From Bacteroidota bacterium (GTDB lineage: Bacteria > Bacteroidota > Bacteroidia > Bacteroidales > Paludibacteraceae), in contig JAEWUM010000015.1 in the NCBI GenBank assembly GCA_023459355.1, forward strand, positions 1-64,000: 64,000 nt of DNA, given 5' to 3'. The notes beneath the pieces are model-generated. The model worked only from the letters and a program-made list of their open reading frames with translations. It made no database searches and was not told where the DNA came from. Positions 19,173-28,170 of the stretch are shown here, in pieces. Numbering within the stretch: the first letter of the stretch is position 1; each line of letters opens with the position of its first letter. The position numbers and the translations under genes were made by a program.

Positions 19173-20183
19173 ATGAAAGTAGCAATTGTTGGTGCCAGTG
19201 GCGCCGTAGGCCAGGAGTTTTTACGCGTACTCGAAGAGCGTAATTTCCCCATGACTGAGTTAGCTTTATTTGGTTCTTCACGAAGTGCGGGAAATGTGTA
19301 TGAGTTCAAAGGACAGAAATTGACCGTGAAGGAACTGAAGCACGGTGATGATTTCAAGGGTTTTGACATCGTATTTACATCGGCAGGAGCAAGCATTTCT
19401 AAGGAATACGCTGAAGACATAACCAAATTCGGAGCCGTGATGATTGACAATTCAAGTGCTTTCCGCATGGAAAATGATATACCTTTGGTAGTTCCCGAAG
19501 TAAATGCTGCTGATGCAAAAAATCGTCCTCGCGGTATTATCGCGAACCCGAACTGCACCACCATCCAGATGGTTGTTGCATTGAAAGCTATCGAAGACTT
19601 GTCGCACATCAAACGTGTACATGTTTCGACTTATCAGGCTGCTTCAGGTGCAGGTGCTGCCGCCATGGACGAACTCGAACTTCAGTATCGTCAGGTATTA
19701 GCCGGAGAACAACCGACTGTCAGCAAATTTGCCTATCAGCTGGCTTATAACCTGATTCCGCAGATTGATGTATTTACCGACAATGGTTATACCAAAGAGG
19801 AAATGAAAATGTACCACGAAACGCGTAAGATCATGCATTCGGATGTGGAAGTCAGCGCTACCTGTGTACGTGTTCCTGCTTTACGTGCGCATTCGGAAAG
19901 CATTTGGGCTGAAACAGAAAGACCAATCTCTGTGGAAGAAGCCCGTGCCGCTTTTGCTGCTGCTGCTGGCGTAGAGGTTATCGACAATCCGGCTGAGAAG
20001 AAATATCCGATGCCATTGTTCCTGTCGGGAAAAGATCCTGTTCATGTGGGTCGTATCCGCAAAGACCTGGCAAACCCGAATGGTATTACCTTCTGGTGCG
20101 TAAGCGACCAAATCAAGAAGGGCGCTGCCCTGAATGCTGTTCAAATTGCTGAATACCTGATTGCCGAAGGCGATATTAAATAG
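19173..20183 (+). CDS. asd: Aspartate-semialdehyde dehydrogenase
   Basis: Reduces aspartyl phosphate to aspartate semialdehyde (NADPH), the branch point to lysine/diaminopimelate, threonine and methionine. The 336-aa protein has the N-terminal Rossmann motif [16 protein letters not shown], the catalytic Cys in ANPNCTTIQ (about residue 130), the segment [15 protein letters not shown] and the substrate-binding GRIRKD. Start [10 protein letters not shown] is unambiguous. The stop TAG is the first unit of a tandem heptamer repeat. Confidence 0.97.
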   Translation: MKVAIVGASGAVGQEFLRVLEERNFPMTELALFGSSRSAGNVYEFKGQKLTVKELKHGDDFKGFDIVFTSAGASISKEYAEDITKFGAVMIDNSSAFRMENDIPLVVPEVNAADAKNRPRGIIANPNCTTIQMVVALKAIEDLSHIKRVHVSTYQAASGAGAAAMDELELQYRQVLAGEQPTVSKFAYQLAYNLIPQIDVFTDNGYTKEEMKMYHETRKIMHSDVEVSATCVRVPALRAHSESIWAETERPISVEEARAAFAAAAGVEVIDNPAEKKYPMPLFLSGKDPVHVGRIRKDLANPNGITFWCVSDQIKKGAALNAVQIAEYLIAEGDIK

Positions 20184-20230
20184 TGGTTAGTGGTTAGTGG
20201 TTAGTGATAACAACTAACCATTAACCACTA
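20181..20230 (+). repeat. Tandem heptamer forming a 17-bp hairpin after asd
   Basis: TAGTGGT is repeated three times from 20181, beginning with the asd stop codon. The copy at 20188-20204 pairs with 20214-20230 (ctaaccattaaccacta), 17 pairs with one G-T wobble and a 9-base loop. No T run follows, so it is a structured spacer more than a textbook terminator. Confidence 0.7.
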
Positions 20231-20254
20231 CTACAACAAATCCCCAAAAACGTC

Positions 20255-20611
20255 ATGAACCTTGAAGAACTCCGTGAATACTGCATCAGTTTAAAGGGTG
20301 TTACCGAACACTTCCCTTTCGACGACGTATCTCTGGTACTGAAAGTTCAAGGTAAGATGTTTGCACTCATTCCGCTGGATAATCCCGAAACACAAATCGC
20401 ATTGAAATGTGACCCGGAAAAAGCAATTGTTTTGCGCGAGCAATACGATTGCATCACACCTGCGTATCATTTCAATAAAAAACACTGGAACTCTGTCAGA
20501 ATTGATCCCGCTATTTCAACCGAAATGCTTCGCGAACTTATTCTCCATTCTTATGACCTCGTGGTTGCGGGATTACCCCAAAAATTAAAACAGGAATTAG
20601 GTATAAAGTAA
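20255..20611 (+). CDS. YjbR/MmcQ-family protein (CyaY-like fold)
   Basis: A 118-aa protein matching the YjbR/MmcQ family: MNLEELREYCISLKGVTEHFPFDD near the start, the central KMFALIPLDNPETQIALKCDPE and YHFNKKHWNSVRID, and a C-terminal helix ending LPQKLKQELG. The family has a CyaY-like double-wing fold and is sometimes called DNA-binding, but its role is not established. It lies between asd and dtd on the same strand. Confidence 0.88.
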   Translation: MNLEELREYCISLKGVTEHFPFDDVSLVLKVQGKMFALIPLDNPETQIALKCDPEKAIVLREQYDCITPAYHFNKKHWNSVRIDPAISTEMLRELILHSYDLVVAGLPQKLKQELGIK

Positions 20612-20672
20612 ACATGTTGCGGGATCCTGACGAGAATAGTAAATTGTAAATGAACAAATAGTAAATGTTTTC

Positions 20673-21125
20673 ATGCGCATAGTCGTACAAAGGGTTAGCC
20701 GGGCTTCCGTGACCATTGAGGGAAAAATCAATGGAGAAATCGGAATGGGTCTGTTGGTACTGCTTGGCATCGAAGAAGCCGACAACCAAACAGATGCCGA
20801 CTGGCTTGCTGCAAAATTGGTTAATTTACGTATCTTTGATGACGAAAACGGAGTAATGAATCGTTCTGTGTTTGATATAAACGGAGAAATTTTGGTTGTC
20901 AGTCAATTTACCCTGCACGCTTCAACCAGAAAAGGAAACCGGCCTTCGTATATCAAAGCGGCACGACCAGAACAAGCTATTCCATTGTATACATATTTTT
21001 GTCAGACATTGGAAAGTATTTCAGGAAAAACAATTCAAACCGGCATTTTCGGGGCTGACATGCAGGTTTCTTTATTAAACGATGGCCCGGTTACCATCAT
21101 CATCGACAGTAAAAACAAAGAATAA
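20673..21125 (+). CDS. dtd: D-aminoacyl-tRNA deacylase
   Basis: Removes mischarged D-amino acids (and glycine from tRNA-Ala). The 150-aa protein has the canonical start MRIVVQRVSRASVTI, the catalytic-region SQFTLHASTRKGNRPS and the GlyProCis-type loop near the C-terminus (LLNDGPVTIIID). Length is the family norm. The stop is one base upstream of the pssA ATG, indicating cotranscription. Confidence 0.96.
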   Translation: MRIVVQRVSRASVTIEGKINGEIGMGLLVLLGIEEADNQTDADWLAAKLVNLRIFDDENGVMNRSVFDINGEILVVSQFTLHASTRKGNRPSYIKAARPEQAIPLYTYFCQTLESISGKTIQTGIFGADMQVSLLNDGPVTIIIDSKNKE

Positions 21126-21126
21126 G

Positions 21127-21804
21127 ATGGCTTTACGCAAACACATTCCGAATTCCATTACCATGCTCAATCTGTTTACAGGGAGCATTGCGGTGTACTA
21201 TGCCTTTAACGGTAATTTCACAGTATCCTTTTTTGCTATACTGATTGCCGGTTTATTTGATTTTCTCGACGGACTCGCAGCACGTGTATTAAGAGCCTAT
21301 TCACCTATGGGTAAAGAACTGGATTCTCTGGCTGATGTTATCAGTTTCGGACTTGCTCCCGGCGTTATCGTTTTTTCATTACTCGAACAGAGTCAACTTC
21401 CGGAATGGCTTAAGTTTGCCGGATTCATCATTCCTGTATTTTCAGCATTAAGGCTGGCAAAGTTCAATATCGACGAGAATCAGACAACCTCTTTCATCGG
21501 ATTACCAACCCCCGCCAATGCCATATGCTGGGCAGGGATGGGTTATTCATTTTCAGGATGGTTGATAGAGAACCCCTGGTTAGCAATTGCTTTAACCATT
21601 GTTCTGAGTGGACTGCTAGTATCAAAACTTCCGATGTTCTCCCTAAAATTCAAGAGTCTGCAATGGAATCAAAACAGGATGCAATATATCTTTTTAGCGG
21701 GGTGCGTCTTATTGTTAATCGTATTTGGCTGGGACGCTTTTGCCCTCATTATTGGATGGTATATTCTTGGTTCAGCCATTTTATCCCCCCTAATGAAGTT
21801 ATAA
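21127..21804 (+). CDS. pssA: CDP-diacylglycerol-serine O-phosphatidyltransferase
   Basis: Inner-membrane enzyme making phosphatidylserine from CDP-diacylglycerol and serine, the precursor of phosphatidylethanolamine. The 225-aa protein has the CDP-alcohol phosphotransferase signature DFLDGLAARVLRAYSPMGKELDSLAD (pattern DG..AR...G..LD; residues about 41-66) and several hydrophobic helices. Start at 21127 (MALRKHIPNSITMLNLFTG) is chosen because an in-frame ATG at 21082 lies inside dtd. Confidence 0.93.
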   Translation: MALRKHIPNSITMLNLFTGSIAVYYAFNGNFTVSFFAILIAGLFDFLDGLAARVLRAYSPMGKELDSLADVISFGLAPGVIVFSLLEQSQLPEWLKFAGFIIPVFSALRLAKFNIDENQTTSFIGLPTPANAICWAGMGYSFSGWLIENPWLAIALTIVLSGLLVSKLPMFSLKFKSLQWNQNRMQYIFLAGCVLLLIVFGWDAFALIIGWYILGSAILSPLMKL

Positions 21805-21835
21805 ATTACGTTATAATTATTGTATTTGTTTTCAA

Positions 21836-22243
21836 TCAGATCAAAAACCTTTCTTTAACCCCGGGAGAGGGAACCATGCAGCTACTCCTCTTTCCAAATA
21901 TCCGGTATCGTATTTTTGTAACCAGGTAATATAAAAAATCTCTGATTGGTACTGGAATATAAATAAAAACATAAAACAACTTCCAGACTCCACCTAAATC
22001 TTTTAAAATTTGCAAAGCAGCTGATGATTTGTCTAAACATTTCTCTCCAGAGATATAAATTAACGTGTATATATCTGTAGAGGAAATACCATATTTCTTC
22101 AATAGCATTTGTCCACTTTCTGATTGCAGCGCAGCAAACCTGAATTTATTTTCAGAATCTCTTTTAATTATAAAATTAACAATCCCTATACATAAATTAC
22201 ATACCCCGTCAAACAATACAATATGCGATTCTGTAGGGCGCAT
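21836..22243 (-). CDS. DCC-family thiol-disulfide oxidoreductase-like protein (DUF393)
   Basis: A 135-aa protein with the family hallmark FDGVCNLCIGIVNFIIKRD (DxxCxxC) at residues 11-29 and a C-terminal membrane-proximal stretch (LFYVFIYIPVPIRDFLYYLV). DCC proteins have a thioredoxin-like fold; redox function is predicted, not shown. It is the last gene of the purD-to-thiL run and faces pssA, with only 31 bases between their stops. Confidence 0.85.
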   Translation of the reverse strand: MRPTESHIVLFDGVCNLCIGIVNFIIKRDSENKFRFAALQSESGQMLLKKYGISSTDIYTLIYISGEKCLDKSSAALQILKDLGGVWKLFYVFIYIPVPIRDFLYYLVTKIRYRIFGKRSSCMVPSPGVKERFLI

Positions 22244-22275
22244 TAGTTTAATATTGTTTGCAATTTACCATGAAT

Positions 22276-23307
22276 TTATTGCAGTGAATTCCATCCCTGA
22301 GCTTTCAGGACAATTTCTTCTCCTTCACGACCAATCAAGTTCAGTCCGAGTTCCGGCTTAGTCATGTGACCAATAATCCCCACACCTTCCATAGAGATAA
22401 TCTTCTCGTAATCATCGATAGATGCTGTAAAAAGCAACTCATAATCCTCACCTCCGTTTAACGCTGCCATTACGATGCTCATATTCAATTCTTCTGCCAT
22501 AACAACCGCCTGATAATTGATAGGTATCTTATCTTCATAAATCCGGCAGCCGGTATTACTTTGCGTACAAATATGAATCAATTCGGAAGAAAGGCCATCG
22601 GATATATCCATCATCGCTGTTGGTACAATTCCCTTATTTGCAAGCGCCTGAATAATATCCTTGCGCGCTTCTGGTTTCAATTGCCGTTGCAATATATAAT
22701 CCTTCCCTTCAAAATCAGGCTGTGCTTCCGAATTAGCAGCAAATACAACTTTCTCCCTTTCAAGCAATTGCAAACCCATATAAGCAGATCCCAAATCTCC
22801 CGACACACAAATCAGGTCATTGGCTTTGGCACCGTTACGATACACCACCTTATCCTTTTCTCCTTCACCAATACAGGTTATGCTGATCGTTAACCCGGTG
22901 AGTGAAGCCGATGTATCACCTCCCACTAAATCGACTCCGTAATGCCGACAAGCCAGTTCAATTCCATCGTAAATCTGCGTTAAATCTTCAACAGAAAAGC
23001 GTTTCGACACCCCGATAGAAACCGTAATTTGTTTTGGCTGACCGTTCATGGCGTAAATATCTGAAAAATTTACCACAGCAGCTTTATAGCCCAGGTGTTT
23101 CAGTGGAGTATAAACCAAATCGAAATGAATCCCCTCCAATAATAAGTCTGTAGTAACAAGCACCTGTTTATCTTTATATTCAAGTACAGCGGCATCGTCT
23201 CCAACTCCTTTTAAAGTGGATGAATTGTTAATGGAAAACTTTTCGGTCAAATGTTTAATCAGCCCGAACTCTCCTAATGTGGATATTTCAGTTCTTTGCA
23301 TCAGCAT
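22276..23307 (-). CDS. thiL: Thiamine-monophosphate kinase
   Basis: Phosphorylates thiamine monophosphate to the cofactor TPP. The 343-aa protein has ThiL/PurM-like motifs: GDDAAVLEYKDK, VTTDLLLEGIHFDL, GGDTSAS, MMDISDGLSSELIHIC and ALNGGEDYELLFTA. Two starts are possible, ATG at 23307 and at 23301; the second overlaps the rpiB stop as TGATG, a classic coupled arrangement and may be the true start (341 aa). No TPP riboswitch is visible because the gene is embedded in an operon. Confidence 0.95.
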   Translation of the reverse strand: MLMQRTEISTLGEFGLIKHLTEKFSINNSSTLKGVGDDAAVLEYKDKQVLVTTDLLLEGIHFDLVYTPLKHLGYKAAVVNFSDIYAMNGQPKQITVSIGVSKRFSVEDLTQIYDGIELACRHYGVDLVGGDTSASLTGLTISITCIGEGEKDKVVYRNGAKANDLICVSGDLGSAYMGLQLLEREKVVFAANSEAQPDFEGKDYILQRQLKPEARKDIIQALANKGIVPTAMMDISDGLSSELIHICTQSNTGCRIYEDKIPINYQAVVMAEELNMSIVMAALNGGEDYELLFTASIDDYEKIISMEGVGIIGHMTKPELGLNLIGREGEEIVLKAQGWNSLQ

Positions 23308-23750
23308 GAAATTTTATCGATTCGTCTCTGGTGTCTTCCTCCTTCAAAATCAGTAGAGAAAAACACATCTACCATTTCACTGGCCTCTTCAAAAGAGACA
23401 AAGCGGGCAGGCAATGAAAGTACATTTGCATTGTTATGCAAACGGGCAAGCCGGGAAATTTCCGGCATCCAACACAAAGCAGCACGAATTCCGGCGTGTT
23501 TATTAACTGTCATACTGATTCCATTTCCGCTTCCGCAAATTGAAATGCCATAATCAAACTCCTGCTGCTCCACTGCCGAAGCCATGGGATGGGCATAGTC
23601 AGGATAATCAGAACTTTCAGCGGAAAAGGCGCCGAAATCTTTCAACTCTTTCACATTTTTTGAATTGATATAGTCAATTAATTTGATCTTCAATTCATAG
23701 CCCGCATGATCACTGCAAATTGCAATTTTCAATTCATTAAATGGTTTCAT
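23301..23750 (-). CDS. rpiB: Ribose-5-phosphate isomerase B
   Basis: Interconverts ribulose-5-phosphate and ribose-5-phosphate. The 149-aa RpiB/LacA-family protein shows CSDHAGYELK at the N-terminus, YPDYAHPMASAV, the active-site Cys region ISICGSGNGISM and NKHAGIRAALCW. The C-terminus RRIDKISC overlaps the thiL start. Within the purD-RR-rpiB-thiL run it links pentose phosphate supply to purine and cofactor synthesis. Confidence 0.96.
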   Translation of the reverse strand: MKPFNELKIAICSDHAGYELKIKLIDYINSKNVKELKDFGAFSAESSDYPDYAHPMASAVEQQEFDYGISICGSGNGISMTVNKHAGIRAALCWMPEISRLARLHNNANVLSLPARFVSFEEASEMVDVFFSTDFEGGRHQRRIDKISC

Positions 23751-23791
23751 GGATTTCCAGTTTTATAATGGCCAAATCCGGCACTGTTATT

Positions 23792-24943
23792 TTATGCGAA
23801 TAAATTCACTTCTTCTTTCGTGATGGGATTTCCACCCAGAATGATTAGTCTTTCTACAACATTTCTCAACTCCCGAATGTTCCCGTTCCAGCTTTTTTGT
23901 TGCAACAAGGCAACCGCATTGTCCTCAAATCTTTTCAGCTGTGTACCCTGTTCAGTGCAAATTAGTCCGGCAAAATGATCTACCAGCAATGGAATATCTT
24001 CTTTCCTGTCATCGAGATCCGGAACATGAATCGGAATGACGTTCAACCGGTGATACAGATCTTCCCGGAAATTTCCTTTTTCAATTTCAGCTTTTAAATT
24101 TTTATTCGTCGCAGCAAAAACCCGCACATTTACTTTGATACTTTTATCACTTCCCACACGTGTCAACTCGTTTTCCTGCAATACGCGAAGTACTTTCGTT
24201 TGTGCCGACAGGCTCATATCTCCAATCTCGTCGAGGAAAATAGTTCCACCATCTGCCTGTTCGAATTTACCAATGCGTTGTTTTATAGCTGATGTGAATG
24301 ATCCTTTTTCATGCCCGAACAACTCACTTTCAATGAGTTCCGAAGGAATTGCAGCACAGTTTACCTCCACAAAAGGAGCTCCGGCACGGTTACTCTTTTC
24401 ATACAGTAAACGGGCGACAACCTCTTTTCCCGTTCCGTTCGAACCGGTAATCAGCACCCGGGCATCTGTTGGCGCTACCCGCTCGATCATTTCCCGGACT
24501 TTCTGTATGGCAGACGACTGACCGATCATCTGGTGTTTTGTTGCCACTTTTTTCTTCAGAATCTTTGTTTCAGTAACCAGCGTACTCTTATCTAACGCGT
24601 TTCTCACGGTTATCAGGAGTCGATTAAGGTCAATCGGCTTTTCAATAAAATCAAAAGCTCCTTTTTTAATACATTCTACCGCTGTTTCGATATTACCGTG
24701 CCCTGAAATCATCACCACAGGCGCCTCCACCTCTTTTTCTTTCAATGCTGAAAGCAGTTCAATTCCATCCATCTCAGGCATCTTGATGTCCGAGAAAATA
24801 ACATCAAACAGCTGGTTACAAGCCATGTCGAGTCCCAGCCTCCCGTTTTCCGCCACCAACACCTGATGCTTCTCAAATTCAAGAATGTCCTTCAGTGTAT
24901 TGCGGATACTTCGTTCGTCGTCGATGATTAGTATTTTTGCCAT
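23792..24943 (-). CDS. NtrC-type response regulator lacking a DNA-binding domain
   Basis: A 383-aa protein: receiver domain (residues 1-120; phospho-acceptor Asp in DVIFSDIKMPEMDG) and sigma-54-interaction AAA+ domain (about 145-370; Walker A GSNGTGKE, Walker B GGTIFLDEIGD, arginine-finger region FREDLYHRLNVIPI). The loop that contacts sigma-54, normally GAFTGA, reads GSFTSA. The protein ends at GGNPITKEEVNLFA, where the linker to a Fis-type HTH normally begins, so it has no recognisable DNA-binding domain. I believe similar HTH-less proteins occur across Bacteroidetes. It may act from solution or at AAA+ targets other than sigma-54. No cognate kinase is adjacent. Confidence 0.88.
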   Translation of the reverse strand: MAKILIIDDERSIRNTLKDILEFEKHQVLVAENGRLGLDMACNQLFDVIFSDIKMPEMDGIELLSALKEKEVEAPVVMISGHGNIETAVECIKKGAFDFIEKPIDLNRLLITVRNALDKSTLVTETKILKKKVATKHQMIGQSSAIQKVREMIERVAPTDARVLITGSNGTGKEVVARLLYEKSNRAGAPFVEVNCAAIPSELIESELFGHEKGSFTSAIKQRIGKFEQADGGTIFLDEIGDMSLSAQTKVLRVLQENELTRVGSDKSIKVNVRVFAATNKNLKAEIEKGNFREDLYHRLNVIPIHVPDLDDRKEDIPLLVDHFAGLICTEQGTQLKRFEDNAVALLQQKSWNGNIRELRNVVERLIILGGNPITKEEVNLFA

Positions 24944-24959
24944 GATTCAGCTTTGCATT

Positions 24960-26228
24960 TTATAAGTCAAATCCAATATCCGATCTGAAATACTTCTTAT
25001 CGTAATCAATCTGATTCGCATTTTTAAATGACTGAGCGAGCGCTTCTTCCTTCGTTTTTCCATAAGAGCTGATTGCCAATACACGTCCTCCTGAAGTAAC
25101 GATATTTCCGTCTTTGGATGCTGTGCCCGCGTGAAAGACAATGCTACCTTCAACTTTTTCCAGACCTGAAATTACTTTCCCTTTTTCATAATCCTCCGGG
25201 TACCCTCCGGAAACAAGCATCACTGTTACGGCTGCGCGTTCATCAAATTCAACTGTTTTCTCGTTCAGATTTCCTTCTGCAACACCCTTCAGCAACTCAA
25301 CCAAATCCGTTTTCAGACGCAACATCACCACTTCTGTTTCCGGATCTCCCATACGGGCATTATATTCAATAACATAAGGTTCATTATCCACTTTTATCAG
25401 TCCGAAGAAAATAAATCCTTTGTAAATGATTCCTTCACTGTATAATCCTTCAACCGTTGGTTTGATAATACGCTCCTCGACTTTTTGCATGAAAATTTCA
25501 TCAGCAAAAGGAACCGGCGAAACAGCCCCCATACCACCGGTATTCAGACCCTTATCCCCTTCTCCGATGCGTTTGTAATCTTTTGCTTCCGGTAAAATCT
25601 GATAATGTTTTCCATCCGTGATCACAAACACAGAACATTCAATTCCGGAAAGGAATTCTTCAATCACCACGGTTTTACTGGCAGCACCAAACTTCCCATC
25701 AAGCATGCTCTTCAATTCTGCAATTGTTTCATCCAGATTATTTAAAATCAGCACTCCTTTTCCCGCAGCCAATCCATCCGCTTTCAACACATAAGGCGCC
25801 TGCATCGTTTTCAGGAAATCAACACCTTCCTGTAAATTCATACTGGTTACACTCAGGTATTTTGCCGTCGGGATATTATGTCGAAACATAAATTGCTTGG
25901 AAAAATCCTTGCTCCCTTCAAGCTGAGCACCAATTTTATCCGGACCTATCACAGGGATATCCTTCAAAACTTCATCCGCTTTAAAAAAATCAACAACACC
26001 TTTCACCAACGGATCTTCCGGTCCAACTACCACCATGTCGACGGCATTTTCCAACACAACCTTTCTTATCATAGGAAAATCATCCGCAGAAACAGATAAA
26101 TTTGTCCCCACAGTTGCCGTACCGGGATTTCCCGGAGCAATAAATAATTTGTTTAATGCCGGACTCTGAGCCATTTTCCAGGCAAGCGCATGTTCACGTC
26201 CTCCTGAACCGAGAAGTAGTATATTCAT
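24960..26228 (-). CDS. purD: Phosphoribosylamine-glycine ligase (GAR synthetase)
   Basis: ATP-dependent second step of purine synthesis. The 422-aa ATP-grasp protein opens with [17 protein letters not shown] and contains [31 protein letters not shown], the PurD signature in [14 protein letters not shown], and a C-terminal domain ending [13 protein letters not shown]. The start at 26228 is chosen; an in-frame ATG at 26336 would add 36 residues not found in PurD and overlies the promoter. First gene of the minus-strand run. Confidence 0.96.
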   Translation of the reverse strand: MNILLLGSGGREHALAWKMAQSPALNKLFIAPGNPGTATVGTNLSVSADDFPMIRKVVLENAVDMVVVGPEDPLVKGVVDFFKADEVLKDIPVIGPDKIGAQLEGSKDFSKQFMFRHNIPTAKYLSVTSMNLQEGVDFLKTMQAPYVLKADGLAAGKGVLILNNLDETIAELKSMLDGKFGAASKTVVIEEFLSGIECSVFVITDGKHYQILPEAKDYKRIGEGDKGLNTGGMGAVSPVPFADEIFMQKVEERIIKPTVEGLYSEGIIYKGFIFFGLIKVDNEPYVIEYNARMGDPETEVVMLRLKTDLVELLKGVAEGNLNEKTVEFDERAAVTVMLVSGGYPEDYEKGKVISGLEKVEGSIVFHAGTASKDGNIVTSGGRVLAISSYGKTKEEALAQSFKNANQIDYDKKYFRSDIGFDL

Positions 26229-26250
26229 GTTGGTTATTTGATTTTGAACA

Positions 26251-26281
26251 CAAAAGTAATATTTTATCGGGGCATTTACAA
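26251..26281 (-). promoter_or_regulatory. Putative purD promoter
   Basis: Minus-strand TTG (26279-26281), 20-base spacer, TACTTTTG (26251-26258), 22 bases before the purD start. Good match to the Bacteroidetes -33/-7 pattern. Confidence 0.55.
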
Positions 26282-26357
26282 TTTTGTGTAAATATATAAC
26301 CATCAAAATCCGATTCTTAAAAAGTTGAATTTGCACAACGGCACAGCTGAAGAATAA

Positions 26358-26867
26358 TTAGTTGGTATTATTATTCTCCAGACATTCCTTGTATACGAAT
26401 TCTTTCCAGTCTTTCATATTTAAACCTGTTCTTTGCTTAACAGTTCTTTTCATGGTATCAATAGAGCCAAATCCACATTTTTCAGCAAGTTCCTTATAAG
26501 AAACCTTGCCCTCTTCAATTATCGTATCTTTCACCTCATTTAACCGAAACTGATTAATATATGTGCAGAAGTTCTGATTGTAAAAAAAGTTTATTGAGGT
26601 TGAAACATAAGTGCGGTTAGTCCCTAACATTTCAGCAACGTCCTGAATTGATAATTCCGGATTTGTGTACATCTTCTTTTCTTTTAAAATCAAATCCAGC
26701 TTTTCTGCAATTTCTCGAAGCTGTTCGATTTTAAGCCTTGGGTTATTATCATTAGGTTTATTCTTTTGTAGAGATTGCCTCAGCTTCTTATTCCTATTCC
26801 GGATAATAACCAACAGTGAAGTAAATATAAGGGTTAAGGCGACAGTAAATTGAATTGATTGTAACAT
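26358..26867 (-). CDS. Membrane-anchored AraC-type HTH protein
   Basis: A 169-aa protein with one N-terminal transmembrane helix (about residues 5-21, IQFTVALTLIFTSLLVI) followed by a basic stretch (RNRNKKLRQSLQKN), a short helical linker and a C-terminal AraC HTH domain (about 68-160: LSIQDVAEMLGTNRTYVSTSINFF, KELAEKCGFGSIDTMKRTVKQRTG). The predicted topology puts the HTH in the cytoplasm right at the membrane. It is divergent from the ECF sigma/anti-sigma operon and may regulate it. Large membrane-bound AraC proteins with TPR sensors are common in Bacteroidetes; this one has almost no sensor region. Confidence 0.8.
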   Translation of the reverse strand: MLQSIQFTVALTLIFTSLLVIIRNRNKKLRQSLQKNKPNDNNPRLKIEQLREIAEKLDLILKEKKMYTNPELSIQDVAEMLGTNRTYVSTSINFFYNQNFCTYINQFRLNEVKDTIIEEGKVSYKELAEKCGFGSIDTMKRTVKQRTGLNMKDWKEFVYKECLENNNTN

Positions 26868-26953
26868 AAACAGGATAGTTTTACAGAGATTAAACTAAGA
26901 TCTTTTAAACAAACGAAATAGTATTTCAATTTTTATTTCCCGGACAAAATTAA

Positions 26954-26961
26954 TATATTTG
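26954..26961 (+). promoter_or_regulatory. Possible -7 element upstream of ECF operon
   Basis: TATATTTG matches TAnnTTTG but lies 160 bases before the sigma factor gene and has no clear -33 partner. The rest of the 26868-27120 intergenic region shows nothing else I can support. Confidence 0.3.
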
Positions 26962-27120
26962 TGTTAATTATTAATCTATTTACAAGTTTCAATGCCATAT
27001 TTTTACTTTTTACCTATATTTTTTTACAGTTTGCACGAAATTACAGAGCTCGGAGTCTTCAATAAAGAAATATTTCAGTTCAGATGTAAGAAATCCGGAC
27101 TTTATCCGTCATAGTAGTGT

Positions 27121-27639
27121 ATGGAAAAAACACAATTTACAACTCAAATATTATCCTTGACAGACAAACTGTTCCGGCTCGCTAAATCAATATTGCGAAA
27201 CGAGGATGCAGCGCGTGATGCTGTTCAGGATTTGAATTTAAAATTGTGGGAAAAAAGAACTCAGTTGAATCAGGTAGAAAATATACCGGCTTTTGTAATG
27301 CGTTCGATGCGAAATCAATGCCTGGATGCAATCAGAAAAAAAACCGAAAACAATGAGTTACCAACAGAAATTGTATATGATGATTTAACTCCATACGAAC
27401 GTACAGAACAAAAAGATATGGCAAAAAGGGTATGTCAGATGATTGACAGCCTGCCCGAGCTACAACGGACGATTATCAGGATGAGAGACGTAGAGGGGAT
27501 GGAATTAAAAGATATAGCTTTTGTAGCTGGTATAAGTGAAAATGCAGTAAGTGTAAACCTGTCGAGGGCAAGACAAAAAATCAGAGATCAACTTTTAAAA
27601 GAGACTAAACTTGTGGAGGAAAAAATATGGAACACCTGA
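27121..27639 (+). CDS. ECF-type RNA polymerase sigma factor
   Basis: A 172-aa sigma-70 family factor with region 2 (LFRLAKSILRNEDAARDAVQDLNLKLWEKR, residues about 17-47) and region 4 (DSLPELQRTIIRMRDVEGMELKDIAFVAGISENAVSVNLSRARQKIR, about 108-157). It directs transcription of an alternative regulon and is probably controlled by the next gene product, whose start overlaps its stop by 13 bases. The third gene encodes a DUF4252 protein, a recurrent association in Bacteroidales. Confidence 0.92.
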   Translation: MEKTQFTTQILSLTDKLFRLAKSILRNEDAARDAVQDLNLKLWEKRTQLNQVENIPAFVMRSMRNQCLDAIRKKTENNELPTEIVYDDLTPYERTEQKDMAKRVCQMIDSLPELQRTIIRMRDVEGMELKDIAFVAGISENAVSVNLSRARQKIRDQLLKETKLVEEKIWNT

Positions 27640-28130
27640 ATAAAATTTTAGATAAGTACTTTAAAGGCGAGACATCTGCAGACGAAGAAAGAATTCTGAA
27701 ACTCTACTTCAAATCGGACCAAATTGCTCCTGAGCACGTGGCATTCAAACCTTTATTTGATGCTTTTACACTCGAAGCCGCTGAAACAATGGCAATCAAA
27801 CAGCAAAATAGAACCAGGCAATTCTTCCTACAGAAATGGATTTATGCCGGTAGCGGAGTAGCTGCAGCTGTTCTTCTGGCGTTGTGGCTTTTCGGCTCAC
27901 CAGCTTTTCAGGGTGATTATGCTATTGTAAACGGAACACGCATCAACGACCATGAGCTGGCACAACAACTGGCGCAGGCAAAGATTAATAAAGTAGGACA
28001 AATACTGGGAGACAAGCTCCAACCACTTGAAAGCATTCAAATGGTAAAAAACAGCCTGAAACCGGTTAAAAAGATGGGCGAAATCAAAACTGAAATCAAC
28101 AGCATCAAGCAAATGCTTATCATCGAATAA
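27627..28130 (+). CDS. Probable anti-sigma factor (single-pass membrane protein)
   Basis: A 167-aa protein with a cytoplasmic N-terminal region (MEHLNKILDKYFKGETSADEE..., about residues 1-72) typical of short Bacteroidetes anti-sigma proteins, one transmembrane helix (YAGSGVAAAVLLALWLF, about 73-90) and a periplasmic tail of about 75 residues. No zinc-binding HxxxCxxC motif is visible. Position and overlap with the ECF gene are the main evidence for function. Confidence 0.75.
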   Translation: MEHLNKILDKYFKGETSADEERILKLYFKSDQIAPEHVAFKPLFDAFTLEAAETMAIKQQNRTRQFFLQKWIYAGSGVAAAVLLALWLFGSPAFQGDYAIVNGTRINDHELAQQLAQAKINKVGQILGDKLQPLESIQMVKNSLKPVKKMGEIKTEINSIKQMLIIE

Positions 28131-28170
28131 ATTAACATTGGACTAAGAACAATTAAAAACAAACAACAAT

